Assembly: GCA_013995675.1 (NCBI GenBank)
Contig: VWRR01000009.1
Coordinates: 310,001-374,000 of the forward strand
From: Cyanidiococcus yangmingshanensis
Taxonomy: Eukaryota; Rhodophyta; Bangiophyceae; Cyanidiales; Cyanidiaceae
Direction of reading: 5' to 3'
Length of the DNA: 64,000 nt
A program made the translations under genes and the position numbers. Position 1 is the stretch's first letter. Each line of letters begins with the position of its first letter. This document shows positions 32,491 through 43,468 of the stretch, in pieces. A model generated the notes under the pieces. The model saw only the letters and a list, made by a program, of their open reading frames with translations. It made no database searches and was not told the DNA's origin.

Positions 32491-33139
32491 ATGGTATTTG
32501 TGGTTTCGTTGTTGAGCGCTCGTCGGTCTAGTTTGGGTGGCACGCGCTCGCTGTTGGTGGAGCGGTCGGTGAGAAGGCCGCGACCGGGTGCGTGGGCGAC
32601 ATGGCGTCTCACGGTCAGTGGGGAGAGCTTCGACTTTTTTCTCGGTAACTCTGAGCGCACTGCGGATAGCATGTTGCCCACGGACGGTTCGGACTTGCCT
32701 GAAGGTGGCGGGAGCAAGGAGTGGTTGAACTACCGGCGCGTGAAGCAGGCCAGTGAGCGTTTTCGCTTACACGAGCGCTGATACTGGTTCTCCCGAGTAC
32801 CAAATTGCGATGCTAACGGAACGCGTCAACATAATCACAGAGCATCTGCGAGAGAACCCAAAGGACTACGCATCAACTCGTGGACTGAGCTTGTTGAACG
32901 CGCGGCGTCGGCGTCTGCTTCGGTATTTGCAGTCCGTGGACCTGGAGCGCTTCGACCGGCTCGTTAGCGCCCTGAAGCTGCGGGTGCGCCGCGAGGATAC
33001 TGCGCTCTCCCGGCGAAGGGACTTGACGGATGAAGCGCACTTGATCGCGTTTGTCTGTTGTTATCACCGAATGGTTGCAACGAGGGAGGATTACGGGTAT
33101 CTCGTGAGCGTGGCGGGTATGGCTTTCACACTGAACTAG
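32491..33139 (+). CDS. Organellar ribosomal protein uS15 (bacterial type), one frame break
   Basis: Nuclear-encoded bacterial-type uS15 for mitochondria or plastids. The first frame gives an Arg/Ser-rich targeting peptide (VFVVSLLSARRSSLGGTRSL) and then LNYRRVKQASERFRLHER, the start of the uS15 helix bundle, before TGA at 32779-32781. Skipping one T gives the exact continuation DTGSPEYQIAMLTERVNIIT, then EHLRENPKDYASTRGLSLLN, ARRRRLLRYLQSVDLERFDR and LVSALKLR. The total length, 649 nt, is 3n+1, consistent with one extra base in CGC-T-GAT. A C-terminal extension of about 50 residues follows the canonical domain. Whether the base is an error, a real indel or a +1 shift site is unresolved. Confidence 0.88.
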
Positions 33140-34221
33140 CGCCGTGTTCGCTGAAACAGCTACACGTCGACGACGATTCCGGAGCGATCACTTTTACGTC
33201 GTAAGCACCCCATACGAATCTAGTTTGAAAGGAATGTGGTGGTCGGTTAATACCGAGATACTCGCTCACCCCCGATGGAGAACGCGGTTTGTCCATAGAC
33301 AAGTATCGCAAGAGCGCTTATTGATGATGATGCTCTCTTTGTTTTCGAAACAGCGTGCGTTGATCACGTTGCTTGGCGGATTCGAGCACCGTGCTTCTAT
33401 TCCATAAAAACCTCGCGGACAACGCTTTGACGAATGCGAAACATTTCCGGGGTCTCCGCCCACATCAGCTCCGATTCAGCAATATTGACGGTATCGGTAT
33501 TTGGTGCAACCAAAAATGCATCCGAATCGATGAGGGTCGGTCTCCCCTGGACGAGCGCCGCCTTATTCCTCGACATGAGAATTACCCTGCTCACTTTGAG
33601 CTGATCCGAAACGAACATTACAAGGCCATTGCCTTTGCAACGCTGGGCGAGCTCGAATATAGTGTCGAGTAAATGACGTTGCTGCGTCAAGACTGCACCG
33701 TTGCCAGTGACTGCCGGCGCCACCAACGTATTCGTGAGAACCTGCGGGGCACATACGACCTCGCTCCTGGTTCCTTCAAAGTGCCTGCGTCACACAGGTT
33801 CCCCGCGGTTCTTCGATCCTAATATCGCATCGCCAGCAGCACAAACGCCCGCAGTCTCCCTTTCAGACCGACTATTTCCAGATAGAGACTTTGGCAGCAC
33901 CGGCATCATCTGCGTCTGGCGATCGGTGGTAGGAAGAACTGGACAAAACTGCAGCGCGCTATTTCCCGTTCCTTCTCGAATGCGTCATATTTCAGCGATA
34001 TCAGCAATGAGACCGCTTGCGAAAGCTCTGCTGAAAGCCAACCTTGACCATCTGTAACGCTGAAGGGCAACTTGCATCACCTACACCGCTCCATTTTTTC
34101 GGGAGACGGGTAGAGCGCGTCGCATCCGCGGTGTCTATCGAGGTAATTGCAAGCCGTCGTTGCTGTGGTCGTCCACGGGCAATACTGTCTTGGCGGTGCT
34201 TCAGGTCCTCGCTGCAACGGT
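33140..34221. other. Region with a possible broken minus-strand gene
   Basis: Between uS15 and the DUF1995-like gene. On the minus strand, 33397-33780 encodes an open segment with coding-like composition (EVVCAPQVLTNTLVAPAVTG, then LLDTIFELAQRCKGNGLVMF and IAESELMWAETPEMFRIRQS). Further upstream, MQVALQRYRWSRLAFSRAFA (ATG at 34077) looks like a targeting peptide, with YDAFEKEREIARCSFVQFFL in another frame. They may be parts of one minus-strand gene, but I cannot name a family and the joins would need several frame changes. Confidence 0.4.
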
Positions 34222-36030
34222 ATGAGGCGTTCACGGAACGACGTCGCATGTCGGAGAGACTTGTTTCGTGCAAGTGCTGACAACTGTCCGAGACGCCTGA
34301 GTTTCATTTCCACTGCGGCGTTTATCGGCAGGAGCCCGCGAACGCGGTGTGAGCAACGGCGCGCTTTCACTTTACGTCTGGTTGCGGGCCCTCCACAGCC
34401 ACAGCCAGCGCAACATCGACCCAGTCGAGCTCTTTTATGGTCTGCAGGACCGGAGGCCAGGTGCACGCGCGAGTCGCTTGCAGAGCGTCTGCGCGCTGCA
34501 TACGCCGACACGGACTCGTTACCGCCTTGTCTGCCACAGACGGTAGAGTTTGCAATCGTCCAAGCGCAGTACGCAACGCTGGCCGTTCTTCAGGAAACTT
34601 CTGGCTCGGGCGTTTGGTCAATTGAACTTCCGATGGGGCGAACCAAGACGCAATGGTATCACTCGGTCCCTGCGAATGAAATGCGTCGGTATACCCGCGA
34701 CCTCTTCCATGACTATGTCGAACTCTTCATTCAACACCGGAATGCGCGGGTCTGCGTTGTTGTGGCACCGCTTGATACGACTGCTAGACAGTTTGGTGAC
34801 GCAAAAGGAGGATGGCAGCACTGGCGGCAACCTCAAACGAACCGAGGCCCCGACCTAGATGCCTTCCTGGCACCGGATGCCTCTGCAGGGACCACTCCTC
34901 CTCCTGGACTGTTGACGTATTTCGAGGACGTTGATCCGAATGAGGAGCTCTCTCGCTCTCTCATGCGTTCTGTGTTTGACTCTGCGCGCAACGTGCTCTA
35001 CGAAGGCCACCCAGCGGACGACATGGCCTCGCTGGACTATATCGGCATCGCTGAGGCAGCAGCCGATCCGGAGACAAACGTGCTGGGGCTCGCTCCATTG
35101 ACGTCGCCTATGCAGCCGCCATTGACGCTGCCGGGGAGTGCCCCCTGGGTTCTTGTACCGCGGGATCGACGGTCTCGTCTGCAAGTGCTCTTTGCGGTAC
35201 GAAACTCGTTCATAGAGCAAGCGGGGGGTATCCAACGCGAGCAACTCTTTGATGGGCAGTATGGAGATGATGCATCAGCAGCGCTGCCGGATGTGGTGGT
35301 GATCACCAACGCCGTTGCATCCAGACACTTAGCGTCTGTATTGAGGATCGTGGAGGCATGCACACGAGTCGGTGTGCCCGTGCTGCTTTTCAATTGTTTC
35401 CTCGAGTTGGCGAGTCTGACTGATTTGGTGCGTTCACCGGTGAAACCCCATGAGCAGGAGGCCCTAGAGGCGAGTCTCTTTGTCCAGCTGGCCCGCCAGC
35501 ATCTCGGAGGCACCAGACCACCGCTTTCTGATCTACTTCGGCAAGTACGTGACGGATCTATGATGGGCGCTGAGGCGTGTTATGTGTGCCGGGCACTACC
35601 CCGACTCGGTGCCATATGGCGCATGCGCGGCGCTCGTCACGTTGGTCTAGGTGCGTTTCCCGGCTCAGCGGAACAGATGCGTTCGCAATCGACAGCAGCG
35701 GGACGCGACCTGATCGACCCGGAGCCGTGGCATCTCTTCGCTGAAACGGACTGGCTTGAGTATGAATACGCCACTAGTCTACCATATTCGTTGTACACGA
35801 GCTTGAGCGCTGCCCAAATCGAGCACATTCTTGCGAACGAGTGTAGCTATCAGCGCCACCAGAAGGAGAAAACCTTTGGGACGACGCCGTCCGCCGATAC
35901 GCAAGCGCTGTGGTGCAAGCAACAACCGGCGCATCATGCTGGCTTCTGGCCTTTCATGGTCCCGGCAATGGACTTTGATTTGTGGGCACCACCTCTGGAT
36001 GCGGCAGTGGACTCGTGGATGTGGCGATAG
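34222..36030 (+). CDS. DUF1995-like protein, probably plastid-targeted
   Basis: A 602-residue protein. The first 80 residues are Arg-rich with few acids, consistent with a transit peptide. The body shows two segments I associate with DUF1995 proteins (a family including plastid photosystem-assembly factors): VEFAIVQAQYATLAVLQETS with SIELPMGRTKTQWYH, and later LPDVVVITNAVASRHLASVL followed by VGVPVLLFNCFLEL. An insertion rich in Asp, Pro and Ala separates them. The C-terminus has YEYATSLPYSLYTSLS and ends in WMWR. Assignment is by eye and moderate; the exact role is unknown. The frame is open upstream only from a TTG, so the ATG at 34222 was used. Confidence 0.6.
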   Translation: MRRSRNDVACRRDLFRASADNCPRRLSFISTAAFIGRSPRTRCEQRRAFTLRLVAGPPQPQPAQHRPSRALLWSAGPEARCTRESLAERLRAAYADTDSLPPCLPQTVEFAIVQAQYATLAVLQETSGSGVWSIELPMGRTKTQWYHSVPANEMRRYTRDLFHDYVELFIQHRNARVCVVVAPLDTTARQFGDAKGGWQHWRQPQTNRGPDLDAFLAPDASAGTTPPPGLLTYFEDVDPNEELSRSLMRSVFDSARNVLYEGHPADDMASLDYIGIAEAAADPETNVLGLAPLTSPMQPPLTLPGSAPWVLVPRDRRSRLQVLFAVRNSFIEQAGGIQREQLFDGQYGDDASAALPDVVVITNAVASRHLASVLRIVEACTRVGVPVLLFNCFLELASLTDLVRSPVKPHEQEALEASLFVQLARQHLGGTRPPLSDLLRQVRDGSMMGAEACYVCRALPRLGAIWRMRGARHVGLGAFPGSAEQMRSQSTAAGRDLIDPEPWHLFAETDWLEYEYATSLPYSLYTSLSAAQIEHILANECSYQRHQKEKTFGTTPSADTQALWCKQQPAHHAGFWPFMVPAMDFDLWAPPLDAAVDSWMWR

Positions 36031-37045
36031 CGCCCTGCCCAGCATCGGTGATGCCAGCAACTGAGGCACATGTGAGATTTGCGTCGCTGGATACTAGCGG
36101 ACGGGCGCAGATGTCGCGCACGGCTCTGGCAGGCGCTCGAAGCGGACCACCCTCAGGACGGAGACGGACAGAGACGGACAGAGACGTCTGGGATCAACTC
36201 GGACGCTGTGTGTCGGGTCAGCATGATTTGGCGAGCACAGCCCGCTTCGAAGAGACTGGCCGGGCCCACCGTACCACTGATTCGTTCCTGGCGAGGCTCT
36301 CGCCGTCGAAAGCGATGCGTTATGCCCCCAAAGCAGACAACACCACTTGTATGTATAGGTAAACGCGCGCTGCGTACTTGCAGGTGCACATGCACCCGTA
36401 CAAGCACAGGCATTTAGACGCACACACAAGCAAACGCATGCATACAGACACATACCCATTCCTATGGGGATCCATCCACGCATGGGTCGGCCCGTGCGTG
36501 CACGCACGTGCATCCGCGCAAGCCGGGCGATCCGTGGAAACGTACGGGCGCCTGACCGTTTCATCCAAGAGCGTCGAATATCTCGATCTGGATCGTTCCA
36601 GATCCTGTACAAATCAGAACCAAACGACGATCCGGTATCCGGGCGTCTGGAACGTGGGCTCGACGACGGACGTCACTGCCCGGGGGGAGATCGATCGCGA
36701 CCCCTCGCGACCCACGCTTTCCGCTAGCCGTTGAATGATCTGTGGCCTGGCCACGGCACGCCTGAACTGCGCGCATCTCCGACCGCGAGATGCGATCGCT
36801 CGCTGGCTGGCGCACGTGCGCTGCGCGCAGGCCATCGATGGGGCAGCAACCGATTCAGTTGGGATGCATGACGTGTCCGACCGCAGCCAGCGGGTGCGCG
36901 TCCCCTTTTCCGCGCACGCACACGCACTGCGCGCGCACGGATATTTGCACGGAGCGCGGCAACGGCATTGCAGTGTCGGTTGTCTTGGGTGGCGCGGACA
37001 CTCCGTGCACACGACAAGGCTCCTTGGTGGCGCTTTATACCTTGA
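36031..37045. other. Intergenic, no recognised gene
   Basis: About 1 kb upstream of PLATZ; GC-rich with short runs such as CACACACAAGC. Open frames on both strands lack any family signature. It presumably contains the PLATZ promoter. Confidence 0.4.
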
Positions 37046-38563
37046 ATGGGTTCTTTGGTAGAGAATCAATTGGATTCTGGGAGTTTGAAAGAAGAGGGGT
37101 CCTCCGAGACTCAAGCCGAGGACGGTAACCGTGTTTGTGGCGCTGCGAGTCGCCTGTACGCAGCTTGCACTGGCGGAGTTGCGGCTGTTGTGCCGGAACT
37201 TGGCCAGCCGCAAAGCGTCAGCACGTCTGAGACAGCGAGTTGGAGTGAATGGAAAGTGCGAAGAGGCGAGGTTCGCTGGGACGACGGGGGAACACCGGGG
37301 AAGACCGCCTATGAGGATGCGGTTGCGACAACTCCGTTGCGGTCCTGCTCTGTCGAAGATGTTCGATTGCCGACAACGCCAATATCTTCAGACTCGGACG
37401 ACTTGGAACTAGCGAGCAGGACTGGTCCGGTTCCGTTTGATCGGTTTTCTAAGGCCAGTGACGCTGACACCGATATGGACCCTGGGGCGCAGCTCGATGT
37501 TGACGAAGCGGACCCGCTAGTGGCCATGGCAGTCTGGATACCAAAGCTCTTTCGGACGTCTTTTTATAGTGTCTGTTCAGCTCATAAGAATGCGGGTCGG
37601 GATTCGCGGAAAGTAAACCAGCGTTGGGTCGAACGCACTGTGTTTTGCCTGCAGTGTTGTGTGGCGGTCTGCCGGTTGTGCGTAGACCGGCAGCGGCAGC
37701 TGGAATGCGGCGATGCGGCGCATGCGTTCCATCCACACATAGGGATCTGCCGTTACATGTATCATGATGTTGTGCTTGCAAAGGATATCTGCAGAGAAAT
37801 GGATGTGAGTCGAGTTCAGAGCTATTTGAATAATGGCCAGCGCGTGATGTATCTCGTGCGGGGGTCGGGCTCAGAAGGCGGCGCCGGCCAAGCACTAACC
37901 ACTTGGCAAAGTACTGCGAACAACGGTGGTCGCTGTCGAACGTGCTTCCGTCCTCTGCAACATGGCTATGATTTTTGCTCTATCTTCTGCTTAGTGACTC
38001 AACCGGATGACAAGGAGCGATTGCATCATGTAGATACGCCGTTTCGCAGGGAGTCTGTCGGTGAATTCTGTGCGCGCGCCAAGCGAGAAGGGCGGTTGCG
38101 TCACGTCAAGGCGGGCAACGCCCAACATCGAGCGATGTATGAGCGCGTACATCATGGCAAATCTGGCCCGGTTGATGCCGGCGCGAGCATACGGGCGATG
38201 GAAAGCAGCTCCCTCAAGGGACGGCGGGCGCGCACCGTTCGTTCTATGCCGAGCGAGCGCGCTGGTAGGTCATCGGCCAAACGCGCGCAGATTATGCGGG
38301 CTTCGCGACGCGCCCAGGGCATTCATCGTGGCGCTTCGATGAATCGGCTTGTCGCTGGCCACCACCGTGACAGTAACCGGACTGAAAAGGATCGAGCGAG
38401 TGGACTCGACCTGGAGAGTTCGTGGTGCAACCAGTCGGGGTCCACGAGTGCGGAGCGGCCCGGGTTTCTATTGCAGCCGAGTGGGAGCCTCGGTCTCGGG
38501 CATCAGCGGGTCAGTGCGCACAGCGGAGAGAGCCACAGGCTGGAACACTCAAACGGATCTTGA
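37046..38563 (+). CDS. PLATZ-domain zinc-dependent DNA-binding protein
   Basis: PLATZ factors are plant-type zinc proteins that bind A/T-rich DNA and regulate transcription, often of RNA polymerase III genes. In the 505-residue product the domain lies at about 155-320: WIPKLFRTSFYSVCSAHKNA, then VFCLQCCVAVCRLCVDR, HPHIGICRYMYHDVVLAKDI, VSRVQSYLNNGQRVMYLVRG, and the terminal zinc cluster CRTCFRPLQHGYDFCSIFC. These follow the order and spacing of the plant domain closely. The N-terminal 150 residues are acidic and Ser/Thr-rich; the C-terminal 180 are basic and low-complexity. The ATG at 37046 is the first in frame. Confidence 0.93.
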   Translation: MGSLVENQLDSGSLKEEGSSETQAEDGNRVCGAASRLYAACTGGVAAVVPELGQPQSVSTSETASWSEWKVRRGEVRWDDGGTPGKTAYEDAVATTPLRSCSVEDVRLPTTPISSDSDDLELASRTGPVPFDRFSKASDADTDMDPGAQLDVDEADPLVAMAVWIPKLFRTSFYSVCSAHKNAGRDSRKVNQRWVERTVFCLQCCVAVCRLCVDRQRQLECGDAAHAFHPHIGICRYMYHDVVLAKDICREMDVSRVQSYLNNGQRVMYLVRGSGSEGGAGQALTTWQSTANNGGRCRTCFRPLQHGYDFCSIFCLVTQPDDKERLHHVDTPFRRESVGEFCARAKREGRLRHVKAGNAQHRAMYERVHHGKSGPVDAGASIRAMESSSLKGRRARTVRSMPSERAGRSSAKRAQIMRASRRAQGIHRGASMNRLVAGHHRDSNRTEKDRASGLDLESSWCNQSGSTSAERPGFLLQPSGSLGLGHQRVSAHSGESHRLEHSNGS

Positions 38564-39373
38564 TGAGAACACACTCTCCTCTGGCGACTCTCTGCAGTCC
38601 ATGGAGATTCGACGACGTAGCTTGAATTTTGAGGCCCGTCTGCTACGTTTCCCTGGCATTCGCAAAAGTCGCCGAAAGGCCTGGCCCGTCCCGTCTGTTT
38701 GTGCATGGAACGTTCCCTATTCTATATCCTAGACTAACAGTTTCAAGGGGTTCTGTTGTTGGACAAATATCGTATAAACTGTGTTCGAGTATGCAGGAGA
38801 ACAGAGAGTTGAGAGGTCGATTCGTTCGAGGCGACATGGCCTAACTGTTCGAGACGCTCTTATGCATTTCGCGGAATCGATGAGGAACATGACTCTTGCG
38901 ATGTCGGGCGAGAAGCAACGCAGACCGTCCTTTAGCCGCTGGCCTCCTACTTGGCAACGTCATCAAGCTTTCCGCTGGAACTGGCAATTGTTTTGTCATG
39001 TACTGACCCTCTGTCCGCAGCGTGCCAGTGAATAGGTGTCCCGGCGGAGCGTCGCCTTCGTCCATGATACTGCAGATTTCTCATCCTTTTCTGGATCGGG
39101 TTTTGCTCGCAAGCATTGGCATCTCTATCTCGGTCACAAATGTCCGAGCGCTCGTGATCCAAGCAGTCCGTTCGATCCATTCACGGTCATGGGAGACTCG
39201 CTCGCAACCGTCGATCAGGCAAGGTTTTCGTCGAGATACCTTACGGGCGCCCGCGCGAGCGATCTATCAAAGGACTGCTGCAGTTGTCGTTGTTGCGGTC
39301 CCGCGTCATCGATGACGTTTACAGCAGGTCCATCGCTGCGACCAACGAGCGTCGTCGCGACGGCCACAGAGGG
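38564..39373. other. Convergent spacer, nothing recognised
   Basis: About 800 bp between the PLATZ stop and the end of the amidase gene. No repeats or supported frames. Confidence 0.4.
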
Positions 39374-40339
39374 TTATGGGGTCGGCTTTCCGGTGCCATC
39401 CAACGTCAACAGAGCGCCGTACATATCGGGACGACGATCACGGAACATTCCCCAAGCGAGACGCGCCTCTCGATAGGCGTCGAGGTCCATCCAAGGACCG
39501 AAGATCACTGCTGGATCGGCATCTCGCGACGCCTCTGCAACCACCGCACCTGTGTTGTCCGTGATAAACGAAGATCCATAGAAGCGAATTTTCATCGAGC
39601 CGTCTCGAGCGTGCTCTGTACCGGTGCGGTTTGCAGCCATCAGGGGCATCATGTTCGCGGCAGCGTGGCCCTGTTGCGTCCGTCGCCAGTGCTCTCGCGA
39701 GTCCAAGTTCGGATCCTGCGGCTCACTGCCAATCGCGGTCGGATAGAGAAGTAGGTCTGCACCTTTCAGAGCCAGACACCGAGCCAACTCGGGAAACCAC
39801 TGATCCCAGCAGACGCCGATACCGATGCGGATGCCACGACGCGTCTCGTAGACGGTTGGTGGAGTATCTCCCGGCGAGAAGTAGAACTTCTCGTGATATC
39901 CCGGCGAGTGCGGAATATGAAGTTTGCGATAAATAGGAGTGGCGAATAGGTTGGGAGTCTCTGGGTCCAGCACCGCAAGGGCGTTGAAAAACGTCCAGCC
40001 GCCTGCTTGTTCGAAAAAGGAAACGACAAGCACTGCACCTGTCTCTCGACAGAGCGTCGCCATCTCTTGCCAGAACCAGTGGGTCGGCTCCGTCAACGGA
40101 GACGGCACCGCCAGACAGTAGTGATTTGGATCGCCTCCATCAATCGGAAAGTACTGAGCGGCGAACAGTTCGGGCAGCAACACGACTCGTTGCGCACCCG
40201 GAGGAGGTGTCTCTGCCTCTGCCAGCGCTTTGCGCAGTACCTGCACTGCTCTAGAGACGTTCTTCGCTGGCTCGTTCGGAACCATAGACATTTGCAAAGC
40301 AATCAGTTGCACCTGCCGGCGTCTCGTCTCGCTCGTCAT
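39374..40339 (-). CDS. N-carbamoylputrescine amidase (nitrilase superfamily)
   Basis: Hydrolyses N-carbamoylputrescine to putrescine, CO2 and ammonia in the arginine-decarboxylase route of polyamine synthesis. The 321-residue length is that of the family. The catalytic triad is visible: E57 in VVLLPELFAAQYFP, K139 in PIYRKLHIPHSPGYHEKFYF, C177 in GVCWDQWFPELARCL. Also typical are GADLLLYPTAIGSEPQDP, SREHWRRTQQGHAAANMMPL and NRTG, and FYGSSFITDNTGAVVAEASR. The sequence agrees closely with plant and bacterial enzymes. The ATG at 40339 (MTSETRRRQV) is clear. Confidence 0.95.
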   Translation of the reverse strand: MTSETRRRQVQLIALQMSMVPNEPAKNVSRAVQVLRKALAEAETPPPGAQRVVLLPELFAAQYFPIDGGDPNHYCLAVPSPLTEPTHWFWQEMATLCRETGAVLVVSFFEQAGGWTFFNALAVLDPETPNLFATPIYRKLHIPHSPGYHEKFYFSPGDTPPTVYETRRGIRIGIGVCWDQWFPELARCLALKGADLLLYPTAIGSEPQDPNLDSREHWRRTQQGHAAANMMPLMAANRTGTEHARDGSMKIRFYGSSFITDNTGAVVAEASRDADPAVIFGPWMDLDAYREARLAWGMFRDRRPDMYGALLTLDGTGKPTP

Positions 40340-42579
40340 GGTTGAAACGTGTTGAAAAGGCGGGCGTAGAGTACGGCAACTTGGTCATGAAGAGACGGGC
40401 GCCAATAGAATAACCGGCCAGGCCCGTTTTCTATCGCCGAGTCATGCCACCTAGCACTGCGTCGGACAACGAGTTCGAGCACGAGCCACTCAACGCGCCT
40501 AACCTGGCAAGTTCCTCATTACGTCCTCAGATGAAGTTACAGTTTTAACCAGAGCGTGGCTGGAGAGGGAATAACCGCACAAGATTGGAGCAGGTTGGGC
40601 GTTGCTTGAGAAGCGCGTTCTAGAACGGCGCCGAGGCGGTGTGCAACGGCACTCACCGGGCGAACAGGTTCAGAGACGTGTTATTTTTTGTTGGGGAATA
40701 ATATGAGGCCAGCTCCGGAACTGAACTAGGCAGTTCTTGTGGTACGTGTTCAGGGGCAGAAACCAGGTCTCTTGACGAATAGCCTTCCGTTCCAGTTGCT
40801 GCACGTGCGGATCGCACTCAAGCCGTTGGTCGACAAGTTCAGGGCCGAGCGTAGGGATCAGTGAAGTGTCAGCAGCCCCCGTGAGGCATCGGGCGATATC
40901 CTATTGGGGTTGCTGGCGTCTCGGCGTGCGTTGCCAAAGCGTCACCGGTCGTTACCCCCTGTCAGTCATTGGTACAGAAAGGCGTTTCGTTGGTGCGCTG
41001 CTATAGCATTGGTATCTCTCATGTCGCGTTAGGCCTTGAATGTGTTCTTGGTGATTCATCATTTGTCCTGAGACATGGCCCCAGTCGGTATGCTGGTCGT
41101 GCTCTCGCTAGCGCAACCCCAATAAGACACGATTGTACTCATAAACGAGAGACGTCTGCATGACTTACTCTGCGTCTATACATTAACCAGAGGCGCCGAA
41201 TATCGGTATCACTCCGACCGGGGTCAGGTTACGTTCTTTACAGTTCAAGTGCCAAATGTATCCTAGATAGCGCTGATCTGCTTTCGCGGAAGACATCTGT
41301 TTTGCGAGACCTCAACCGACGCGAGGCAGACAAGTGCATTCTGAGCAGTCGAAAGCCCTCCGTGATTGGTTACGGCCCCGGAAGTCACAAAGCGAGACGT
41401 CGCATCGATTCAACTTGAGTTTGGGATCAAAATCCATCAAAGACCAGGTGAAGCCAACAGAGCTGGCTGCAGTTCTGTCAAAGCAACCTCGCTCGCCCGT
41501 GCTGGACTGCAGGAGCAGATACTGCTCGACGCGTACGTCCTTTGAATGCGTCTATTCCTCTTCCGTCTCTCGATAACGGGCCCTTTTGCTGTCTACAGCG
41601 CTTCTGCCGCAGGTTCCAATCATTGTGAATAACTTATCCGACTAGGAGTTAGCTGCAGATGAGTTCGAGCGCCTCACCTTCGCGTCGGTTACAGGGCGTT
41701 GTCCAATAACCAGTCCGCTGCGAGAGGACTTGTGAGGAAAAGTCCTCCAGTGCCAAAGCTGCCGGCTGCGTAGAAGACTTTCTGCCTAGTTTCCGACATA
41801 TTCCGGTCCCTTCACAAGCACAACGATACGAGACGCGGGCCCCGCGAGGTCGAAGGACGCAGGAGGCTGCATTACGCTGCGCAGTGACGCTACGCGGTCG
41901 TCTTGAATCAGGGTACAGACTCAGCATACGCACTCGATGCACACCACATAGGCAGTGTGTCTGGTTCTCGCAAATGCCTGTTTTCGAATTCAGTTCCAGG
42001 CTCGTCGGTGCAGCGCGCAACAACGTGTGCGGGAACCCAAGCAGGACTGGCGGTCGACCGCGGAAACGAACTGCTTCCGTCGCAGTGGCTCGAAGAGCGC
42101 CCCAAGAGTCGTAAAAGGCAAGCGTTAGCGCAGTGATCAGGCTCCAGAGCAACCAGTTTTGACGCGAACATAAACGAATTCCGCAACGCCATCGATAGAG
42201 ACCGTAGCCAAAAACGTCGTTCGGAGAAGGCGAACCTGAGTCGTTTCGGCGCCAACGAGTTGGCTGGCTGGCTGGCTGGCTGCGTTCCATCCTGTAGTTG
42301 TTTCGGGAGCCGCACATCTAGGACAATTCCTTTGTTTATGATATGCCCGAACTGTTCACGAATTAGATACTGTACTTTGCGAGTGGTGATATTGAAATGC
42401 GTCGCTTCTGGTGGTGATCACGTTAGGAACATGCGCTGTCTACCGAAGAATATTCGTTCGAGCGGATCTCGACTGTTGCGTTCATTGTCGCCACAACGAC
42501 TTGTCTTCCTCGATATCCACTTTAGGACTGGATACCCCAAAGAGCGAGTATCCTGGAACGAATATCTCGACTGTTGCGT
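40340..42579. other. 2.2 kb intergenic region
   Basis: No gene recognised. A frame on the minus strand (41649-42317) is Cys/Arg-rich without family features. A direct repeat is present near the right end: TCTCGACTGTTGCGTTCATT at 42467 and 42565, 98 bp apart, running to the end of the coiled-coil gene. Confidence 0.4.
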
Positions 42580-43323
42580 TCATTGTCGCGACAACGACTT
42601 GTCATGCTCGATATCCACTTCATCATGAGACGTTGCGGTGGTTGATAACTCGCCTTGCTCGGACGCACCGAGTGCAGTACCCAGGCCAACGCTTGTTCGT
42701 TGTTGTTCGAGTTCCATCTCCAGTGAAAGACAACGCTCGATGAGTTTCTTCCGACGACCAATGAGAGCGCTGATGCGTTTGGCCTGCGCTGTACGACGCT
42801 GCTGGTGTGCCGTCAACAGCGCCTGTCGAGAAACACCGGGAATCGCATCAAGGCCCAACAGAACGGTCGTCAGCTGGTCATCAGCCCAGTCCGCACGCTT
42901 TCGATATGCCTCCAGTGCCAAGTATCGCGCTTGGCAAGCCTCAGCCAGTGTCTCTGGTGCTACTTTATCGTCGAGCCGCAGCAAGGACCCCAGCGCGTGG
43001 GCAACTCGTTGCCAACCAGCTCTGTCGGTGTTCTCAGTCACCCGTTCCTGTGCAATCACCACATCCAGTTGCGCACTTTGCGACGCATCCCAGCGCAGCA
43101 GAAAAAAGTCATCTGCTTGCGCGCTTACCAGGCGTTGCAAACGTGCCTCGGTGGGCACTTGCTCGGCCAAAACACGAAGCTCCCGAACGTCTCGCTCCAG
43201 TGCTTCGCTGACGCGGTCAAACCGTTTCAGTTGAGCTTCTGCCGCATCCAACAACTTTGTATCCTCATCAACGGACTCGAGTGAAACATTAGAAACTGCT
43301 GGTGCACTGGTTGGCGACGTCAT
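42580..43323 (-). CDS. Hypothetical coiled-coil protein
   Basis: I do not recognise the family. The 247-residue product is mainly helical: FDRVSEALERDVRELRVLAE, QLTTVLLGLDAIPGVSRQAL, HQQRRTAQAKRISALIGRRK, KLIERCLSLEMELEQQRTS. A mid segment (DDFFLLRWDASQSAQLDVVI) is less charged. The frame continues upstream to an ATG at 43485 that would add an Arg-rich leader of 54 residues, possibly a targeting peptide, but this overlaps the start of the divergent RNase gene. I preferred 43323, which leaves a 145 bp shared promoter. Confidence that it is a gene is fair; function unknown. Confidence 0.6.
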   Translation of the reverse strand: MTSPTSAPAVSNVSLESVDEDTKLLDAAEAQLKRFDRVSEALERDVRELRVLAEQVPTEARLQRLVSAQADDFFLLRWDASQSAQLDVVIAQERVTENTDRAGWQRVAHALGSLLRLDDKVAPETLAEACQARYLALEAYRKRADWADDQLTTVLLGLDAIPGVSRQALLTAHQQRRTAQAKRISALIGRRKKLIERCLSLEMELEQQRTSVGLGTALGASEQGELSTTATSHDEVDIEHDKSLSRQ

Positions 43324-43468
43324 ATCGCCAGTCGAGGTGCCTGAAACGACGAGGCCACCGCCTGTCTCGAGCCGCCTCCGCGACGTCGCCGCTCGCCGTA
43401 AAGCCTTTCTGGCTGGTCGACGGGCGGTGGCCACTTGGAACAAGGACGAACGAGTTTCCCTAGGCACC

